Counted from the first letter of the stretch, positions 15,841 to 25,332 are shown. The stretch is 26,690 nt of DNA from Collinsella sp. (GCA_018378775.1 JAGZWV010000026.1:1-26690); one strand, 5' to 3'. Notes: generated by a model not told the origin, from the sequence alone. Made by a program: numbers and translations.

Positions 15841-16431
15841 CTAGAGGCAGGCTTCGGCGATGCGGCGCTTGAGTTCGTCGATGCCGGTGCCAGTCTGGGA
15901 GCTTGTAATGATTACGTTCTCGGCCGGGACGTTGAGCTGCTTCTTGATGGCTGCCGCCTGGCGGGCCTGTTGGGTGCGGCTGAGCTTGTCGGCTTTGGTG
16001 AGGCAGACGATAAAGTTGAACTCGTTGCCCTGCAGGTAGTCGATCATGTCATGGTCGAGTTTACTGGGGTCGTGGCGAATGTCCACCAGCGACACAACCA
16101 GGTTGAAGCTGCGCTCGGAGTCGAAGAAGTCGCCAATGAGCTCGGCCCAGCGGTCACGTTCGGCCTTGGAACGACGGGCGAAACCGTAGCCCGGCAGGTC
16201 GACGAAGTGCACATCGTCAGCCTCAAAGAAGTTGATGTTGCTCGTCTTGCCCGGCGTACTCGAAACCTTGACCAGGTTCTTGCGGCCAAAAAGCTTGTTC
16301 ATAATCGACGACTTGCCCACGTTGGAGCGGCCGACAAAGCTCACCTCGGGGCAGGTGGACTCGGGAATCTGCGAAACCTTGCCATAGCTGGCGACGAACT
16401 TGGCAAGCTGGTAGTTAATGGAATCGGCCAT
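15841..16431 (-). CDS. engB: ribosome biogenesis GTPase EngB/YihA
   Basis: 196 aa TrmE-Era-EngA-EngB-Septin family GTPase. Motifs are G1 GRSNVGKS (34-41), G2 region TPGKTSNINFF (59-69), G3 DLPGYG (78-83), G4 TKAD and G5-like TSSQTGTGI. It is needed for assembly of the large ribosomal subunit. The ATG at 16431 has AAGGAG five bases ahead; a GTG six bases upstream would sit on that site and was rejected. It follows mtnN after 38 bases and is probably cotranscribed with it. Confidence 0.96.
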   Translation of the reverse strand: MADSINYQLAKFVASYGKVSQIPESTCPEVSFVGRSNVGKSSIMNKLFGRKNLVKVSSTPGKTSNINFFEADDVHFVDLPGYGFARRSKAERDRWAELIGDFFDSERSFNLVVSLVDIRHDPSKLDHDMIDYLQGNEFNFIVCLTKADKLSRTQQARQAAAIKKQLNVPAENVIITSSQTGTGIDELKRRIAEACL

Positions 16432-16469
16432 GGACACTCCTTGGTCGTAGGTTCTTACAAATAGACGCG

Positions 16470-17210
16470 CTATTGCGCAGCGGCAATGCGGCGGACGATA
16501 TCGAGCGTGATGTCACTTGCGACACGCGCGTACTCGAACAGATCGAACTCGCGCTCGCAAATTGCATCGTACGCCTCGTCACAATTATCGCTGATAGCGC
16601 GCAACACCAGGCAATCGACACCATTTTTGGTTGCGACATGGGCAATTGCCGCGCCCTCCATGCCGACACAATCGGCATGCGTCGCCTCGATAGCGTCATT
16701 GCGCATGGTGGCGCCCGTCACAAAGCGGTTACCCGTGGCAATCGTGCCGACCAGGAACTGCTTGGTGCCCTCGTTCGAAGCGACTGCATTTTTCGAAACG
16801 TCAACAAACCCACGCTCAGCAAGCACGTCGGCGGCAATATCGACCAGCGCGGGCGTCGAGCCAAACTCCTCGAGCCCCGGTGCGGACTCGGCGATAAGCG
16901 CGGCATCGGTATCCAGATAGCGTAGGCGTTTGCCAATGACCACGTCGTCGATATGGAGCTTGGGGTTCAAACCGCCCGCAATGCCCGAAAACACAACAGC
17001 CTGCGGAGCATACTTGCTAATGAGGTGCTGTGTTGCAGCGGCGGCGTTCACCGTGCCCATGCCCGCCGTTGTGGCGACAACTGTCAGGCCGTCGAGCTCA
17101 CCGCTCACAACGGTCAAGCCTGCCTCCCGTGCCTCGCAAACGTCGCTCAGCTCTTCCTTAATCTGCATGATCTCTTTTTCGAGCGCACCGATAATCGCGA
17201 TGGTAGCCAT
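16470..17210 (-). CDS. mtnN: 5'-methylthioadenosine/S-adenosylhomocysteine nucleosidase
   Basis: 246 aa member of the nucleoside phosphorylase-like fold. It begins MATIAIIGALEKEI with the catalytic-region Glu12; SGIAGGLN (75-82), VGMEGAAIAHVA (182-193) with the ribose-binding glutamate, and RAISDNCDE (204-212) with catalytic Asp208 are all present. It cleaves adenine from methylthioadenosine and S-adenosylhomocysteine, serving methionine salvage and removal of by-products. The ATG at 17210 matches the family start; the frame is open four codons further. It probably leads an operon with engB. Confidence 0.94.
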   Translation of the reverse strand: MATIAIIGALEKEIMQIKEELSDVCEAREAGLTVVSGELDGLTVVATTAGMGTVNAAAATQHLISKYAPQAVVFSGIAGGLNPKLHIDDVVIGKRLRYLDTDAALIAESAPGLEEFGSTPALVDIAADVLAERGFVDVSKNAVASNEGTKQFLVGTIATGNRFVTGATMRNDAIEATHADCVGMEGAAIAHVATKNGVDCLVLRAISDNCDEAYDAICEREFDLFEYARVASDITLDIVRRIAAAQ

Positions 17211-17288
17211 ACCATTCCCCAAACCTATACGAAATTCTCAACCAAGGTATGGTACCAGCATTTTGTTTGACCTCGCCAAACGAACACG

Positions 17289-18407
17289 CTAAGCCAGTGC
17301 AGCTCGCGTATCAAACAGAGCCTTTGCAATCGCAGCCGTAACCTCGCTCGAACGGTCGCTCGATGGCATCGATGTCATGACGCTCATGACATAGGTACGG
17401 CCATCGATGTCGATGAGGCCTGCATCGCATGTCGAATAGTAGCCGTCCTCGCTGATCCAACCCGCTTTGTTGCGCACCAAGACCTGATCGTCCGCAATGC
17501 CATCGCGAATAAACGAGCGCGATGTTGATGCCAAAAGGCCTGACAACCACTGTGAAGTCTCGGTATCCATGCTCAGATACTCGCTCATCTCGCGCCATAA
17601 CCTCGCAGAAGTGCGCGGGCAGTAGGTCGGAAAATCACTCATCGGATTCAGTGCCGTTTCGTCATCAACACCCAGATTGGCAATCCAATCCTCATAGCCA
17701 TCATGGTCAAACGCCGCGCGTAACGCGATAAACGAATCGTTGTCTGAGTTGGCGACGGCATTCTCGATAAGGTCGCGCACCGTCTGCCAGCCCATGCTGC
17801 AACCACCATACGTGGCTAAAGGCCCATCGAGCGACACCCGCCCCGATTCGACCAACGTCTCGCAAATATAGAGCGCATACAGCGCTTTGTAGCTGCTCGC
17901 TCCATACACCTCGACATCGGCGTTATACGTCACGCCCCTACCGCTCGATAGGTCGTAGAACACTACACCCACGTCGCCCAGCTCCTGCGCCCGACACAGG
18001 GCATCCTGGAGCGAGGCAAGGCTCTCATCCTCCAAGGCAGGAGTCTTGTTATCCACCAACGAGAAGGTCCGAACGGTATCACCCGAAGGGATATCGTTGA
18101 AGTCCGCCTTCGAAAGTCTCGTCTTGAGATCTGCCGTCGACAGAGCTTGATCTGCCGACGCTTTGGACTTTGAAACCTTCTCGTTTTGCAGCTGTACCGT
18201 TGACGCATCTGGGCGCACCGTTCGCTCCGAGGCGTAGGTTTTAACGGTAATTCCGAGGATAATAACCGCCGACGTTAGCATCCCAATGGCGGCAATCTTC
18301 CTCACGCGGATGCGAGTGTCGGCAAGGCCACGCGAAGACGTGTCCTTCGTCTTATATCTGCTGCCATGCTGCGGCACATACTCGTCCCGCGATGCGATGT
18401 TTCGCAC
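17289..18407 (-). CDS. membrane-anchored serine hydrolase, class A beta-lactamase fold
   Basis: 372 aa. Residues 1-36 are basic and cytoplasmic, residues 37-58 form one membrane segment (signal anchor), then a linker of about 75 residues leads to the catalytic domain. Catalytic motifs are SSYK (171-174, SxxK), SDN (221-223) and KAG (314-316, in place of KTG). The domain resembles class A beta-lactamase-like proteins and D-Ala-D-Ala carboxypeptidase relatives that face the cell wall. A true beta-lactamase is less likely because no clear ExxxN omega-loop motif was seen. Start: GTG at 18407 with AGGAG five bases ahead. No operon partners. Confidence 0.85.
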   Translation of the reverse strand: MRNIASRDEYVPQHGSRYKTKDTSSRGLADTRIRVRKIAAIGMLTSAVIILGITVKTYASERTVRPDASTVQLQNEKVSKSKASADQALSTADLKTRLSKADFNDIPSGDTVRTFSLVDNKTPALEDESLASLQDALCRAQELGDVGVVFYDLSSGRGVTYNADVEVYGASSYKALYALYICETLVESGRVSLDGPLATYGGCSMGWQTVRDLIENAVANSDNDSFIALRAAFDHDGYEDWIANLGVDDETALNPMSDFPTYCPRTSARLWREMSEYLSMDTETSQWLSGLLASTSRSFIRDGIADDQVLVRNKAGWISEDGYYSTCDAGLIDIDGRTYVMSVMTSMPSSDRSSEVTAAIAKALFDTRAALA

Positions 18408-18541
18408 GTGGTCTCCTGACTGCTACCGTTTATATACGAGCAGCATGATACCGAGCAGGCATTTCTTTCCAAAGATATTCAGCGGCGTTTAAGGTGTCTT
18501 TAAAGAAACCACAAGCGTATTTATCCAAATGGCACGATTCT

Positions 18542-18650
18542 GTTGCGCATCTCACCGCAACCCAGAGAGCAGTCTTTTTAGGACGGGGCTCTTTAGCAAT
18601 CAACTAGGTGCCCAGGGGCACTCATTTAAGTCTGTCCCCAATGAGTGCCC
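18542..18650. repeat. short inverted repeats in the gap between pflA and the hydrolase gene
   Basis: Two structures: GTTGCG/CGCAAC (18542-18547 and 18556-18561), sharing GTTGCGGTGA with the family at 934 and 2154, and an 11-bp perfect pair GGGCACTCATT/AATGAGTGCCC (18616-18626 and 18640-18650) just beyond the pflA stop, possibly its terminator. Confidence 0.5.
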
Positions 18651-18671
18651 TTGGGGAACGAAAATGGCACG

Positions 18672-19490
18672 CTAGCCGATGGCGTTTTTGAGCTCCGCAC
18701 GGCGCTTTTTCATGCCGGTCATAACGGCATTGCGCAACTCGGGCATGCGCGCGGTATCCATCTGGGGCACGCCCTCGAGCTTATAGGGAATGCCCAGTTG
18801 CTCGTACTTGACGACACCCATCGTGTGATACGGCAGCATTTCCAGGCCCACCACGTTGTGCCATGGAGCGATGAGGCGACCGAGCTTCTCGCACTCCTCT
18901 ACCGTGTCGGTAATGCCCGGCACAACCACGTGGCGGATAACGACCTTGATCTTGCGACGTGCAAGCTCATCGCCAAACGCCAGGATGCGTGCGGGATCGC
19001 AACCGGTCAGCTTTTTATGCTCGACCGGGTCGGCATGCTTAATATCGAGCAGTACCATGTCGGTCTCGTTGAGCACGGCATCGAACTTCTCGGGATGCTG
19101 GGGGTCGAAGGCGTAGCCACAGCTATCCAGGCAGGTATGTACACGACCATCGGGGTTGTTGTGCATTGCACGGAACAGGTCGGCCAAAAACTCGGGCTGC
19201 AGAAGTGGCTCGCCGCCGGACACCGTAATGCCACCGCTGCGGTAGAACTCATGGTTGCTCTGGAACTCGTCCATAAGGTGCTCGACGGTCGCCATCGTGC
19301 CGCCGTTGACCGACCAGGTATCGGGATTGTGGCAATACGCGCAGCGCATGGGACAGCCCTGAACAAACACCACAAAGCGGATGCCGGGTCCATCGACCGT
19401 TCCCATCGTCTCGATTGAATGCACGCGGCCAAGGGCAAACGCAGAGTCCTCGGAACGAGCGTCCACACCCTCAAGCGTCATTTCTGCCAT
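18672..19490 (-). CDS. pflA: pyruvate formate-lyase activating enzyme
   Basis: 272 aa radical SAM enzyme. The iron-sulphur motif CPMRCAYC places cysteines at 46, 50 and 53; the SAM-binding GGEP follows in GGITVSGGEPLLQPEF, preceded by the typical VDGPGIRFVVFVQG. It uses S-adenosylmethionine to create the glycyl radical on pyruvate formate-lyase, a strictly anaerobic reaction. The frame runs to a TTG at 19520, but the ATG at 19490 with AAGG eight bases ahead gives the usual start. A -10-like TAGAAT lies at 19546-19541. The lyase gene is not in this window, so pflA is apparently separated from it. Confidence 0.93.
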   Translation of the reverse strand: MAEMTLEGVDARSEDSAFALGRVHSIETMGTVDGPGIRFVVFVQGCPMRCAYCHNPDTWSVNGGTMATVEHLMDEFQSNHEFYRSGGITVSGGEPLLQPEFLADLFRAMHNNPDGRVHTCLDSCGYAFDPQHPEKFDAVLNETDMVLLDIKHADPVEHKKLTGCDPARILAFGDELARRKIKVVIRHVVVPGITDTVEECEKLGRLIAPWHNVVGLEMLPYHTMGVVKYEQLGIPYKLEGVPQMDTARMPELRNAVMTGMKKRRAELKNAIG

Positions 19491-19664
19491 TCGCGCTACC
19501 TTGCCTCTCCTTGGATGCAACCAATTAAAATGCCAGAGCCATTCTAGCCCATGCGTTTGCGTTTAAACGTCTCGGACTAGAACGGCACGTTTTAATCTAT
19601 CCCCCATCACCATGGCTGGGGGCTACGTCGAGATGTCAGGCTGGAGAACGCTCGCCTGCGGCCT

Positions 19665-20519
19665 TTACGCCTTGAGCGTGAGCACCGCACCGAAGGCGGT
19701 CGGGCCGCAATGGCTCGAGATGACACCGCCAACCTGAGTCCAGGTAATATCCTTAAAGCCCAGGTCATGCGCATAGACCTCCATGTCGTCGCGCAGCTCC
19801 TGGGAAAGGCCCACCGAATACGCCAGGCCAATGTGCGAGTAGTCGATCTCGCCCTTGGCAACCATGTGGTCAATAAAGGCGCGGGCGCACTTGAGCATAG
19901 AGCCGCGGAACTTCTTAGTCGCCACGAACTTGCCGCCCGTCACCTCAATGCAGGGCTTAATCTTGAGCAGATGGGCGCCTAGGAACGCGACGTTGGACAA
20001 GCGACCGCCCGCCTTAAGGAAGGCAAGGTCCGTAGGAACAAAGCCCAACAGCACGCGGTCCATGACGGAGTTCGTAAATGCAAAGATCTCGTCGACGGTG
20101 GCATCGGGGTGAGCCTCGATGTATTTGGCGGTCTCGACGACAACGAGCGACTGGCCCACCGAGACAAAGCGCGTGTCCATGGAGAACACGTAGTCGCGCC
20201 CCTGGGCCGCAATCTTTGAGGACTGATGCGAGCAGGTCGTGGCCTCGGAATACGCGAGATGCAGAATAGTCGCGTCGGGCTGCTCGGCGTGAATGCGGTC
20301 GTACACGCGGGAGAAATCTGCCGGTGCGCAGCCACTGGTCTTGGGCATCACGCCAAACTCGTTGCAGCGCGAATAAATCTCGAGCGGATCGATCGAGCCG
20401 TCCTCGACGGTCTCGTCACCAATCGTGACATGCATGGGCACGCGCACGATGCCGTAGCGTTCGCAGAGCTCTGGCGTCACATCCGAACCAGATTCAACCA
20501 CGATTACGTACTTGCCCAT
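19665..20519 (-). CDS. DegV family fatty-acid-binding protein
   Basis: 284 aa. It starts with YVIVVESGSDVTPEL, carries PKTSGCAPADF (59-69) in the lipid-binding loop, and later LKAGGRLSNVAFLGAHLLKI and GPTAFGAV, all classic for DegV. Family members bind fatty acids in two domains and some (FakB) hand them to the FakA kinase for phospholipid synthesis. FakB function is possible but not certain; no fakA is present. The frame is open to 20624, but the ATG at 20519 gives the family N-terminus. Confidence 0.93.
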   Translation of the reverse strand: MGKYVIVVESGSDVTPELCERYGIVRVPMHVTIGDETVEDGSIDPLEIYSRCNEFGVMPKTSGCAPADFSRVYDRIHAEQPDATILHLAYSEATTCSHQSSKIAAQGRDYVFSMDTRFVSVGQSLVVVETAKYIEAHPDATVDEIFAFTNSVMDRVLLGFVPTDLAFLKAGGRLSNVAFLGAHLLKIKPCIEVTGGKFVATKKFRGSMLKCARAFIDHMVAKGEIDYSHIGLAYSVGLSQELRDDMEVYAHDLGFKDITWTQVGGVISSHCGPTAFGAVLTLKA

Positions 20520-20605
20520 TCTTATCACGACCCATCTCGACGTTGGCTTTTTAATATGCGACGCTCGTTCACCGTCCTGCTGCAGAACGGCCTCCAAGCG
20601 CCAAA

Positions 20606-20646
20606 GAGACGCCGTCCCTTGCACACAACAAAGGACAGCGTCTCCC
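20606..20646 (-). terminator. possible terminator between the sugar operon and degV
   Basis: An about 12-bp stem with one wobble pair (GGAGACGCTGTCC with GGACGGCGTCTC on the minus strand) followed by CTTTGG. The T-run is short, so confidence is low. Confidence 0.4.
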
Positions 20647-20796
20647 TGGAAAACTCCGTGCTTATCTGAGATTCTACACGGTTTATTAAGGAGTGTTACT
20701 TATTCCGCAAACGGTCGCTATACGCGATAAACGGTAGTTGGCCGCGGCAACTGCGACACATTCCGCCCAACAAGTCCAATCGTGCCCCATGCACGG

Positions 20797-22239
20797 TTAA
20801 TGAGCGAGGCGGTAGAAATCCATCGACGCCGCACCCTCGGCGTGCAGCGCCATCGCCGGAACCGCCGACGAATAGGTACGGCTCGTAAGTGCTGCCTCGC
20901 CGCCGTTGGCAAAAATCTCGACCATCGTAGTGTCCGAAAGCACGCGCAGGTCGCGAAGCTCGCTGAGCTCGATCGACCTTTGGTCGCGCCCATAGCCTTC
21001 GTCACCCATATCGAGGGTAAGCATCCCGTCCGCATAACGCACAAAGACACCCTTGCGGATTTCGAGCTCGATCATCTTGGCTCCCTCACAGGAAACCACG
21101 ACATCAAACAGGCGTCCCGGCTCCTCGACGGTCTCTCCGCCTACAGCACGAACGCAGGCGCCGCGCATTCTCTCAATCTCGTGCGCCGGTTGCTGGCAGA
21201 GCTTGCCGCCGCGCATGCTCAACTCTCTCGGCACCGTCAACGCGCACTGCCACCCGCGCGCCATCGTCGGGCTTTCCGCCTTCGCATCGGGGCAACCCGA
21301 CCATCCGATCATCAAACGCCGACCTGCAGCGTCCACAAAGGACTGCGGGGCATAGAAATCAAAACCGGCATCGACCATCGGAGGCATGCCCTGGCCGACG
21401 ATCTTAAAGCTCGGCGCCTCCCAATCGGCCTCGATGGAGAACCACACGCACTGATGCGGATTGCGGTAACGCCAGCCATCGGCGGGCACGCCCTGCGGAC
21501 AGCAAACGAGAATAAGCTCGCCATCGAGCTCAAACAGATCAGGACACTCCCACATAAAGCCAAACTTCTCGCCCAGCTCAATGCGCGTCGCATAGCCCCA
21601 GTCCTCTAGATCACGCGAGGTATAGACAAGCACGCACCCGCGATCGTCTTTCGTACGAGCGCCGAGAACCATGTAGTAGATACCGTCGTGTTCAAGGATC
21701 TTGGGGTCGCGCACGTGCGTACCGATATCGTCGGGGTAATCGACCGGCCCAACAGCTATGCGCTTCTCGCCCAATTCGTCGGGATTCTCGGCAACCATAT
21801 GAATCTGGTTTTGCTCACGGCCCGTCAACACGTAGTCGTAATCATCACGGTCAAAATGCTTAACGTTGCCGGTATAGAAGTAGTGAATCTTGCCATCACG
21901 TACAAAGGCAGAACCAGAATACGCTCCACTCGAATCCAAATCGGAATCGGGGAACAACACGGGGCCGTGATTCTCGTACGTCACAAAATCCTTTGTCGTC
22001 AGATGGTTCCAAAGCACTGGACCGCCATGCGCAGCATCGAACGGATCGTATTGATGATAGATGTGATACGTATCACCAATCTGAACCAAACCGTTGGGGT
22101 CGTTGAGCCAGCCAAGCTCAGGCTCCACATGGAACAAAAGCCTATCGGGGTCGGACGCGATGCGAGCCGCCGTCTCATCCTGTCCAGCTCGCCACTGCTC
22201 ATAGTCCGCACGCATCACCTTGTTTTTTTGATTAAACAT
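20797..22239 (-). CDS. scrB: sucrose-6-phosphate hydrolase, GH32
   Basis: 480 aa glycoside hydrolase family 32 enzyme. The nucleophile motif WLNDPNG lies at 44-50 (Asp47), the transition-state motif RDP at 177-179, and the acid/base motif ECPD at 231-234 (Glu231). The C-terminal about 130 residues form the beta-sandwich. It would split phosphorylated sucrose or a related fructoside in the cytoplasm; no signal peptide. AGAAGG is nine bases before the ATG at 22239; an ATG at 22245 is only three bases from it. It is the last gene of the PTS operon, about 100 bases after the transporter gene. Confidence 0.92.
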   Translation of the reverse strand: MFNQKNKVMRADYEQWRAGQDETAARIASDPDRLLFHVEPELGWLNDPNGLVQIGDTYHIYHQYDPFDAAHGGPVLWNHLTTKDFVTYENHGPVLFPDSDLDSSGAYSGSAFVRDGKIHYFYTGNVKHFDRDDYDYVLTGREQNQIHMVAENPDELGEKRIAVGPVDYPDDIGTHVRDPKILEHDGIYYMVLGARTKDDRGCVLVYTSRDLEDWGYATRIELGEKFGFMWECPDLFELDGELILVCCPQGVPADGWRYRNPHQCVWFSIEADWEAPSFKIVGQGMPPMVDAGFDFYAPQSFVDAAGRRLMIGWSGCPDAKAESPTMARGWQCALTVPRELSMRGGKLCQQPAHEIERMRGACVRAVGGETVEEPGRLFDVVVSCEGAKMIELEIRKGVFVRYADGMLTLDMGDEGYGRDQRSIELSELRDLRVLSDTTMVEIFANGGEAALTSRTYSSAVPAMALHAEGAASMDFYRLAH

Positions 22240-22340
22240 CGCCATTGACCTTCTCGTCTATGGGAAAGGACGCTCGACTCACACGAGCCGAACGCCCTTC
22301 CTCAAATGGACTTATCCTCAGATTACGCTGAACGGCTCAA

Positions 22341-23792
22341 CTAGAAGCTGACATCGAAGCCAGCGCCAGCGCCCTCTTCATCAGTGGTCGGCACTCCCTT
22401 TGCCTTGTTGTAGGCAAAGATCAAGACGATCGGCACGATGAAGGCGATGAGATTGCCAGCCACATACCACACGAGCGTCTCGGGCGTGACGATGAGCAGG
22501 CCAAGCACGCCGGTCAGACCCTGACCGATGGCGCGCACCTCAAAGAGCTTCACGAAGGCACCGCCGCAGCCTGCACCGATGCAAGCGCAGATGAACGGGA
22601 TGATCGAGTAGCGCATGTTTGCAGCAAAGATTGCGGGCTCGGAGATACCGACCAGCGTCGGGATAAAGGACGACATGCAGATGTTGCGCTCTTTGGAATG
22701 CTTCTTGTGAATGAGGTACATGCCGATGGCGCCGCCACCCTGGGCGATGATGGAAACCGACCAGATGGCCTGGATGTAGTTGAAGCCAGTCGTGGCAACG
22801 AGGTTTGCCTCGATACCCTGGATGAACTGATGCGTACCGGTAACGACAAGTGGCTGCAGGAACGCGGCGAAGACAAAGGCACCAAAGACGCCCATCCTGT
22901 TGTACAGGATATCGATTACGCCGCCGAGGACGTCGCCGATCAGGTTGCCGAGCGGGCCGAACACGGTGAACAGGGCGACGTTAGCAAGAATCAGGGTAAC
23001 GGTCGGGACAAAGACGAACGAAACGACCTCGGGGATGTACTTCTGGGCAATCTTCTCGACCTTGGCCATAAACCAGGCAGTCAGGATTGCAGGGAACACA
23101 CCGCCCTGGAAAGCAACCATGGGAATGGAGAGCGGACCAAAGTTCCAGTACTCAGCACCCGTCGGGTCCATAACGAACGTGTTGCGGTTCATAAGGCTCG
23201 GGTGAACCATGACGATACCGACGAGGATACCCAGGATCGGGTTACCGCCAAAACGCTTGACCGCGCTGTACATAACCAGGACAGGCAGGTAGTCGAAAGT
23301 GGTGGCAATAATGGCAAAGAAGCTTGCGAGGTTCTTGAGGAACTCGCTGTGGTCGGCAAGGCTGCCCTCCATGCCGAAGAGTCCGTTGGCAACGATCAGC
23401 GACTTAAGGCCGATGATGATAGCAGCGCCGACAAAAGCGGGAATGATGGGGATAAAGATATCCGAGAATACCTTGAGGACCGAGAAGAACTTGCCCTTCT
23501 TGTCCGCCTCGGCGCCCTTGACCTCGGAAGCGCTGATCTCCTTAACGCCCGTCAGAGCCATAAACTCGTCGTAGACCTTGTTGACGGTACCGGTACCGAA
23601 GATGATCATGAGCTGGCCGCTGTTGAACAGCACGCCCTTGACGCCATCGATGTTCTCGAGCTCGGCCTTGTTGTACTTGCTCGTATCCTTGAGCACCAGA
23701 CGCAGACGCGTAACGCAATGCGTGGCGCCCTCGATGTTCTCCAGACCGCCGACGTTATCGACGACTTGCTGAGACACTGCTTTGTAGTCCAT
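22341..23792 (-). CDS. PTS transporter EIIBC, sucrose/beta-fructoside type
   Basis: 483 aa. Residues 1-90 are an EIIB domain with the phosphorylated Cys26 in HCVTRLRL; from about residue 100 an EIIC domain of some ten membrane helices follows. It would import and phosphorylate a sugar, taking phosphate from a EIIA protein. There is no EIIA domain at the end and none nearby, so EIIA must be shared. The flanking GH32 genes suggest sucrose or short fructosides; trehalose-type EIIBC looks similar. An ATG at 23804 stands directly on a binding site; the ATG at 23792 has GGAG six bases ahead. Confidence 0.92.
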   Translation of the reverse strand: MDYKAVSQQVVDNVGGLENIEGATHCVTRLRLVLKDTSKYNKAELENIDGVKGVLFNSGQLMIIFGTGTVNKVYDEFMALTGVKEISASEVKGAEADKKGKFFSVLKVFSDIFIPIIPAFVGAAIIIGLKSLIVANGLFGMEGSLADHSEFLKNLASFFAIIATTFDYLPVLVMYSAVKRFGGNPILGILVGIVMVHPSLMNRNTFVMDPTGAEYWNFGPLSIPMVAFQGGVFPAILTAWFMAKVEKIAQKYIPEVVSFVFVPTVTLILANVALFTVFGPLGNLIGDVLGGVIDILYNRMGVFGAFVFAAFLQPLVVTGTHQFIQGIEANLVATTGFNYIQAIWSVSIIAQGGGAIGMYLIHKKHSKERNICMSSFIPTLVGISEPAIFAANMRYSIIPFICACIGAGCGGAFVKLFEVRAIGQGLTGVLGLLIVTPETLVWYVAGNLIAFIVPIVLIFAYNKAKGVPTTDEEGAGAGFDVSF

Positions 23793-23837
23793 GTTCCTCT
23801 CCATTCCTTTACGAAATCATAAGACGTTTTGATGCCA

Positions 23838-25220
23838 TTACAGAGACGCGATCGTTGCATTTGCGCACTTGAGCGTACCGTCGGTGACCGTCAGCGCCAC
23901 ACCCTGGCCCTGCTTATTGCAGAAGCGCGCGTTAAGCGCAACATCATCGACAAAGATGGTCGCGATATCGTCGTCAACGACCAGGCGCACATGATGAGTG
24001 CCCTCGCCCTTAAAGAACAACGGACGCTCGAGGCCCATGTTGTTGACCTGGAACCACGGATACTGGGGGGCCGCCGTAAACTCGAGCTTGCCCTCACGCA
24101 GGTTGGCGCGGAACTCATAGGCAAGACCGGACTCGGCGTCCTCGGCGAGCTTCACCGAGAAGCCGGCAGCGTCACCAGCGAGCTCGATGTCGGCGTCGAG
24201 CATATAGGTGGAACCGGCATCCGCGGCGAGCACCTGCTCGACCTTGCCCGACTCGCAGGAAAGCTCAAAGGCCTCGACTGCCTTAGCCTCGCCAAAGGCG
24301 CCAAGCATGCTGTCGGGGAGCTTGGTGCCGAGCGTTCCGTCGGCACGCTGAACGATCTCGAGGGGCATAAAGGTGCCACCCCACAGATAAGAGCTGGGGT
24401 CGCCGCCCTCGTCACGCGTAGGAACCCAACCAAAGAGAACGCGGCGCTCGCCGTCAAATGCGGTACGTGCGGCATAGTACGCGCGGCCATCGAAGGAATC
24501 GTCCACAGGAGTGATCCAAGGACCGTTGATAGAGCGAGACATGCGGTAACGGGTCTTGTTGCCATCACTGTACTCGGAGAACACCAGATACCACCAGTCG
24601 CCCATCTTAAAGAGATCAGGCATCTCGAACATGGTGTACAGGCCCGGATTCCACCAGTCGCCCTGGAACTCCCAGGTATCCAGGTCCTTGGAGGTGAACT
24701 TGACCAGACGACCGGTCATCAGACGCTTGTCCTCGCCCACACGCGTGCCGAGGATGAGCATGTACTCTTCGTTCTCCTCATCCCAAAGCACAAAGGGATC
24801 GCGCCAGTTGCGGTCATCGTAACCTTCCTGGGGCGGAAGCAGCGTCTCGGCGATGTTCTTCTCCCACTTGACGGCGTCGTCACTCGTTGCGTGAAGAAGA
24901 ACCTGCTTCATCAAGCGTGCGCGGACCTTATCGCGATTGCAACCAGTGTAGAGCGCATGGTACTTGTCGCCCACCTTAAACACCGTGCCGGCATAAACAT
25001 ACTGGTCGACTTCCTCGTCGCCGCCACGCTCAAGGCTCTCGCCAAAGTCCTTGTAGTTGACGAAATCCTTGGTCGTCGCGAGTGCCCAACCAAACGGCTC
25101 TCCAAAAGGACCGGGGTTTCGCGTGTCACGCTGATGATAGAGATAGAACGTGCCGTCCTCGCCGTACGGCATGATGTCGCCCACCCAAATTCCCTCAGGC
25201 TGGTAATACACCTTGTGCAT
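23838..25220 (-). CDS. GH32-like glycoside hydrolase with atypical nucleophile motif
   Basis: 460 aa, five-bladed beta-propeller plus C-terminal sandwich. In place of WxNDPNG it has WVGDIMPYGEDG (Asp15); RDP is conserved (140-142) and the acid/base motif is EMPD, not ECPD (Glu199). All three acidic residues are therefore present. It belongs to the divergent part of GH32 (clan GH-J); fructosidase activity is likely but the substrate is unclear. No signal peptide. The ATG at 25220 has AAGGAAG six bases ahead. It is the first gene of the operon with the EIIBC and scrB genes, under a promoter covered by LacI-type sites. Confidence 0.82.
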   Translation of the reverse strand: MHKVYYQPEGIWVGDIMPYGEDGTFYLYHQRDTRNPGPFGEPFGWALATTKDFVNYKDFGESLERGGDEEVDQYVYAGTVFKVGDKYHALYTGCNRDKVRARLMKQVLLHATSDDAVKWEKNIAETLLPPQEGYDDRNWRDPFVLWDEENEEYMLILGTRVGEDKRLMTGRLVKFTSKDLDTWEFQGDWWNPGLYTMFEMPDLFKMGDWWYLVFSEYSDGNKTRYRMSRSINGPWITPVDDSFDGRAYYAARTAFDGERRVLFGWVPTRDEGGDPSSYLWGGTFMPLEIVQRADGTLGTKLPDSMLGAFGEAKAVEAFELSCESGKVEQVLAADAGSTYMLDADIELAGDAAGFSVKLAEDAESGLAYEFRANLREGKLEFTAAPQYPWFQVNNMGLERPLFFKGEGTHHVRLVVDDDIATIFVDDVALNARFCNKQGQGVALTVTDGTLKCANATIASL

Positions 25221-25262
25221 CCGAGACTTCCTTCCCACGTGATACTAACTCGGTACAACTGC

Positions 25263-25291
25263 AAGATATGTCAATCGTTTTCATATGTCAA
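25263..25291 (-). promoter_or_regulatory. promoter of the fructoside operon
   Basis: TTGACA (25291-25286), 17 bases, then TATCTT (25268-25263), a close match to the housekeeping promoter. The -35 lies inside the LacI-type site at 25284 and the -10 touches the site at 25267, so bound repressor would block polymerase. Confidence 0.7.
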
Positions 25292-25302
25292 ACGTTTTCA
25301 CA
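25267..25302. promoter_or_regulatory. two tandem LacI-type operators
   Basis: TATGTCAATCGTTTTCATA (25267-25285) and TATGTCAAACGTTTTCACA (25284-25302) are direct repeats with a 17-bp period, each centred on the CG of an AAACGTTT-like core typical of LacI-family sites. Confidence 0.75.
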
Positions 25303-25332
25303 CCAATACGTCTTTTCGCAGTTCCAGTCGTC

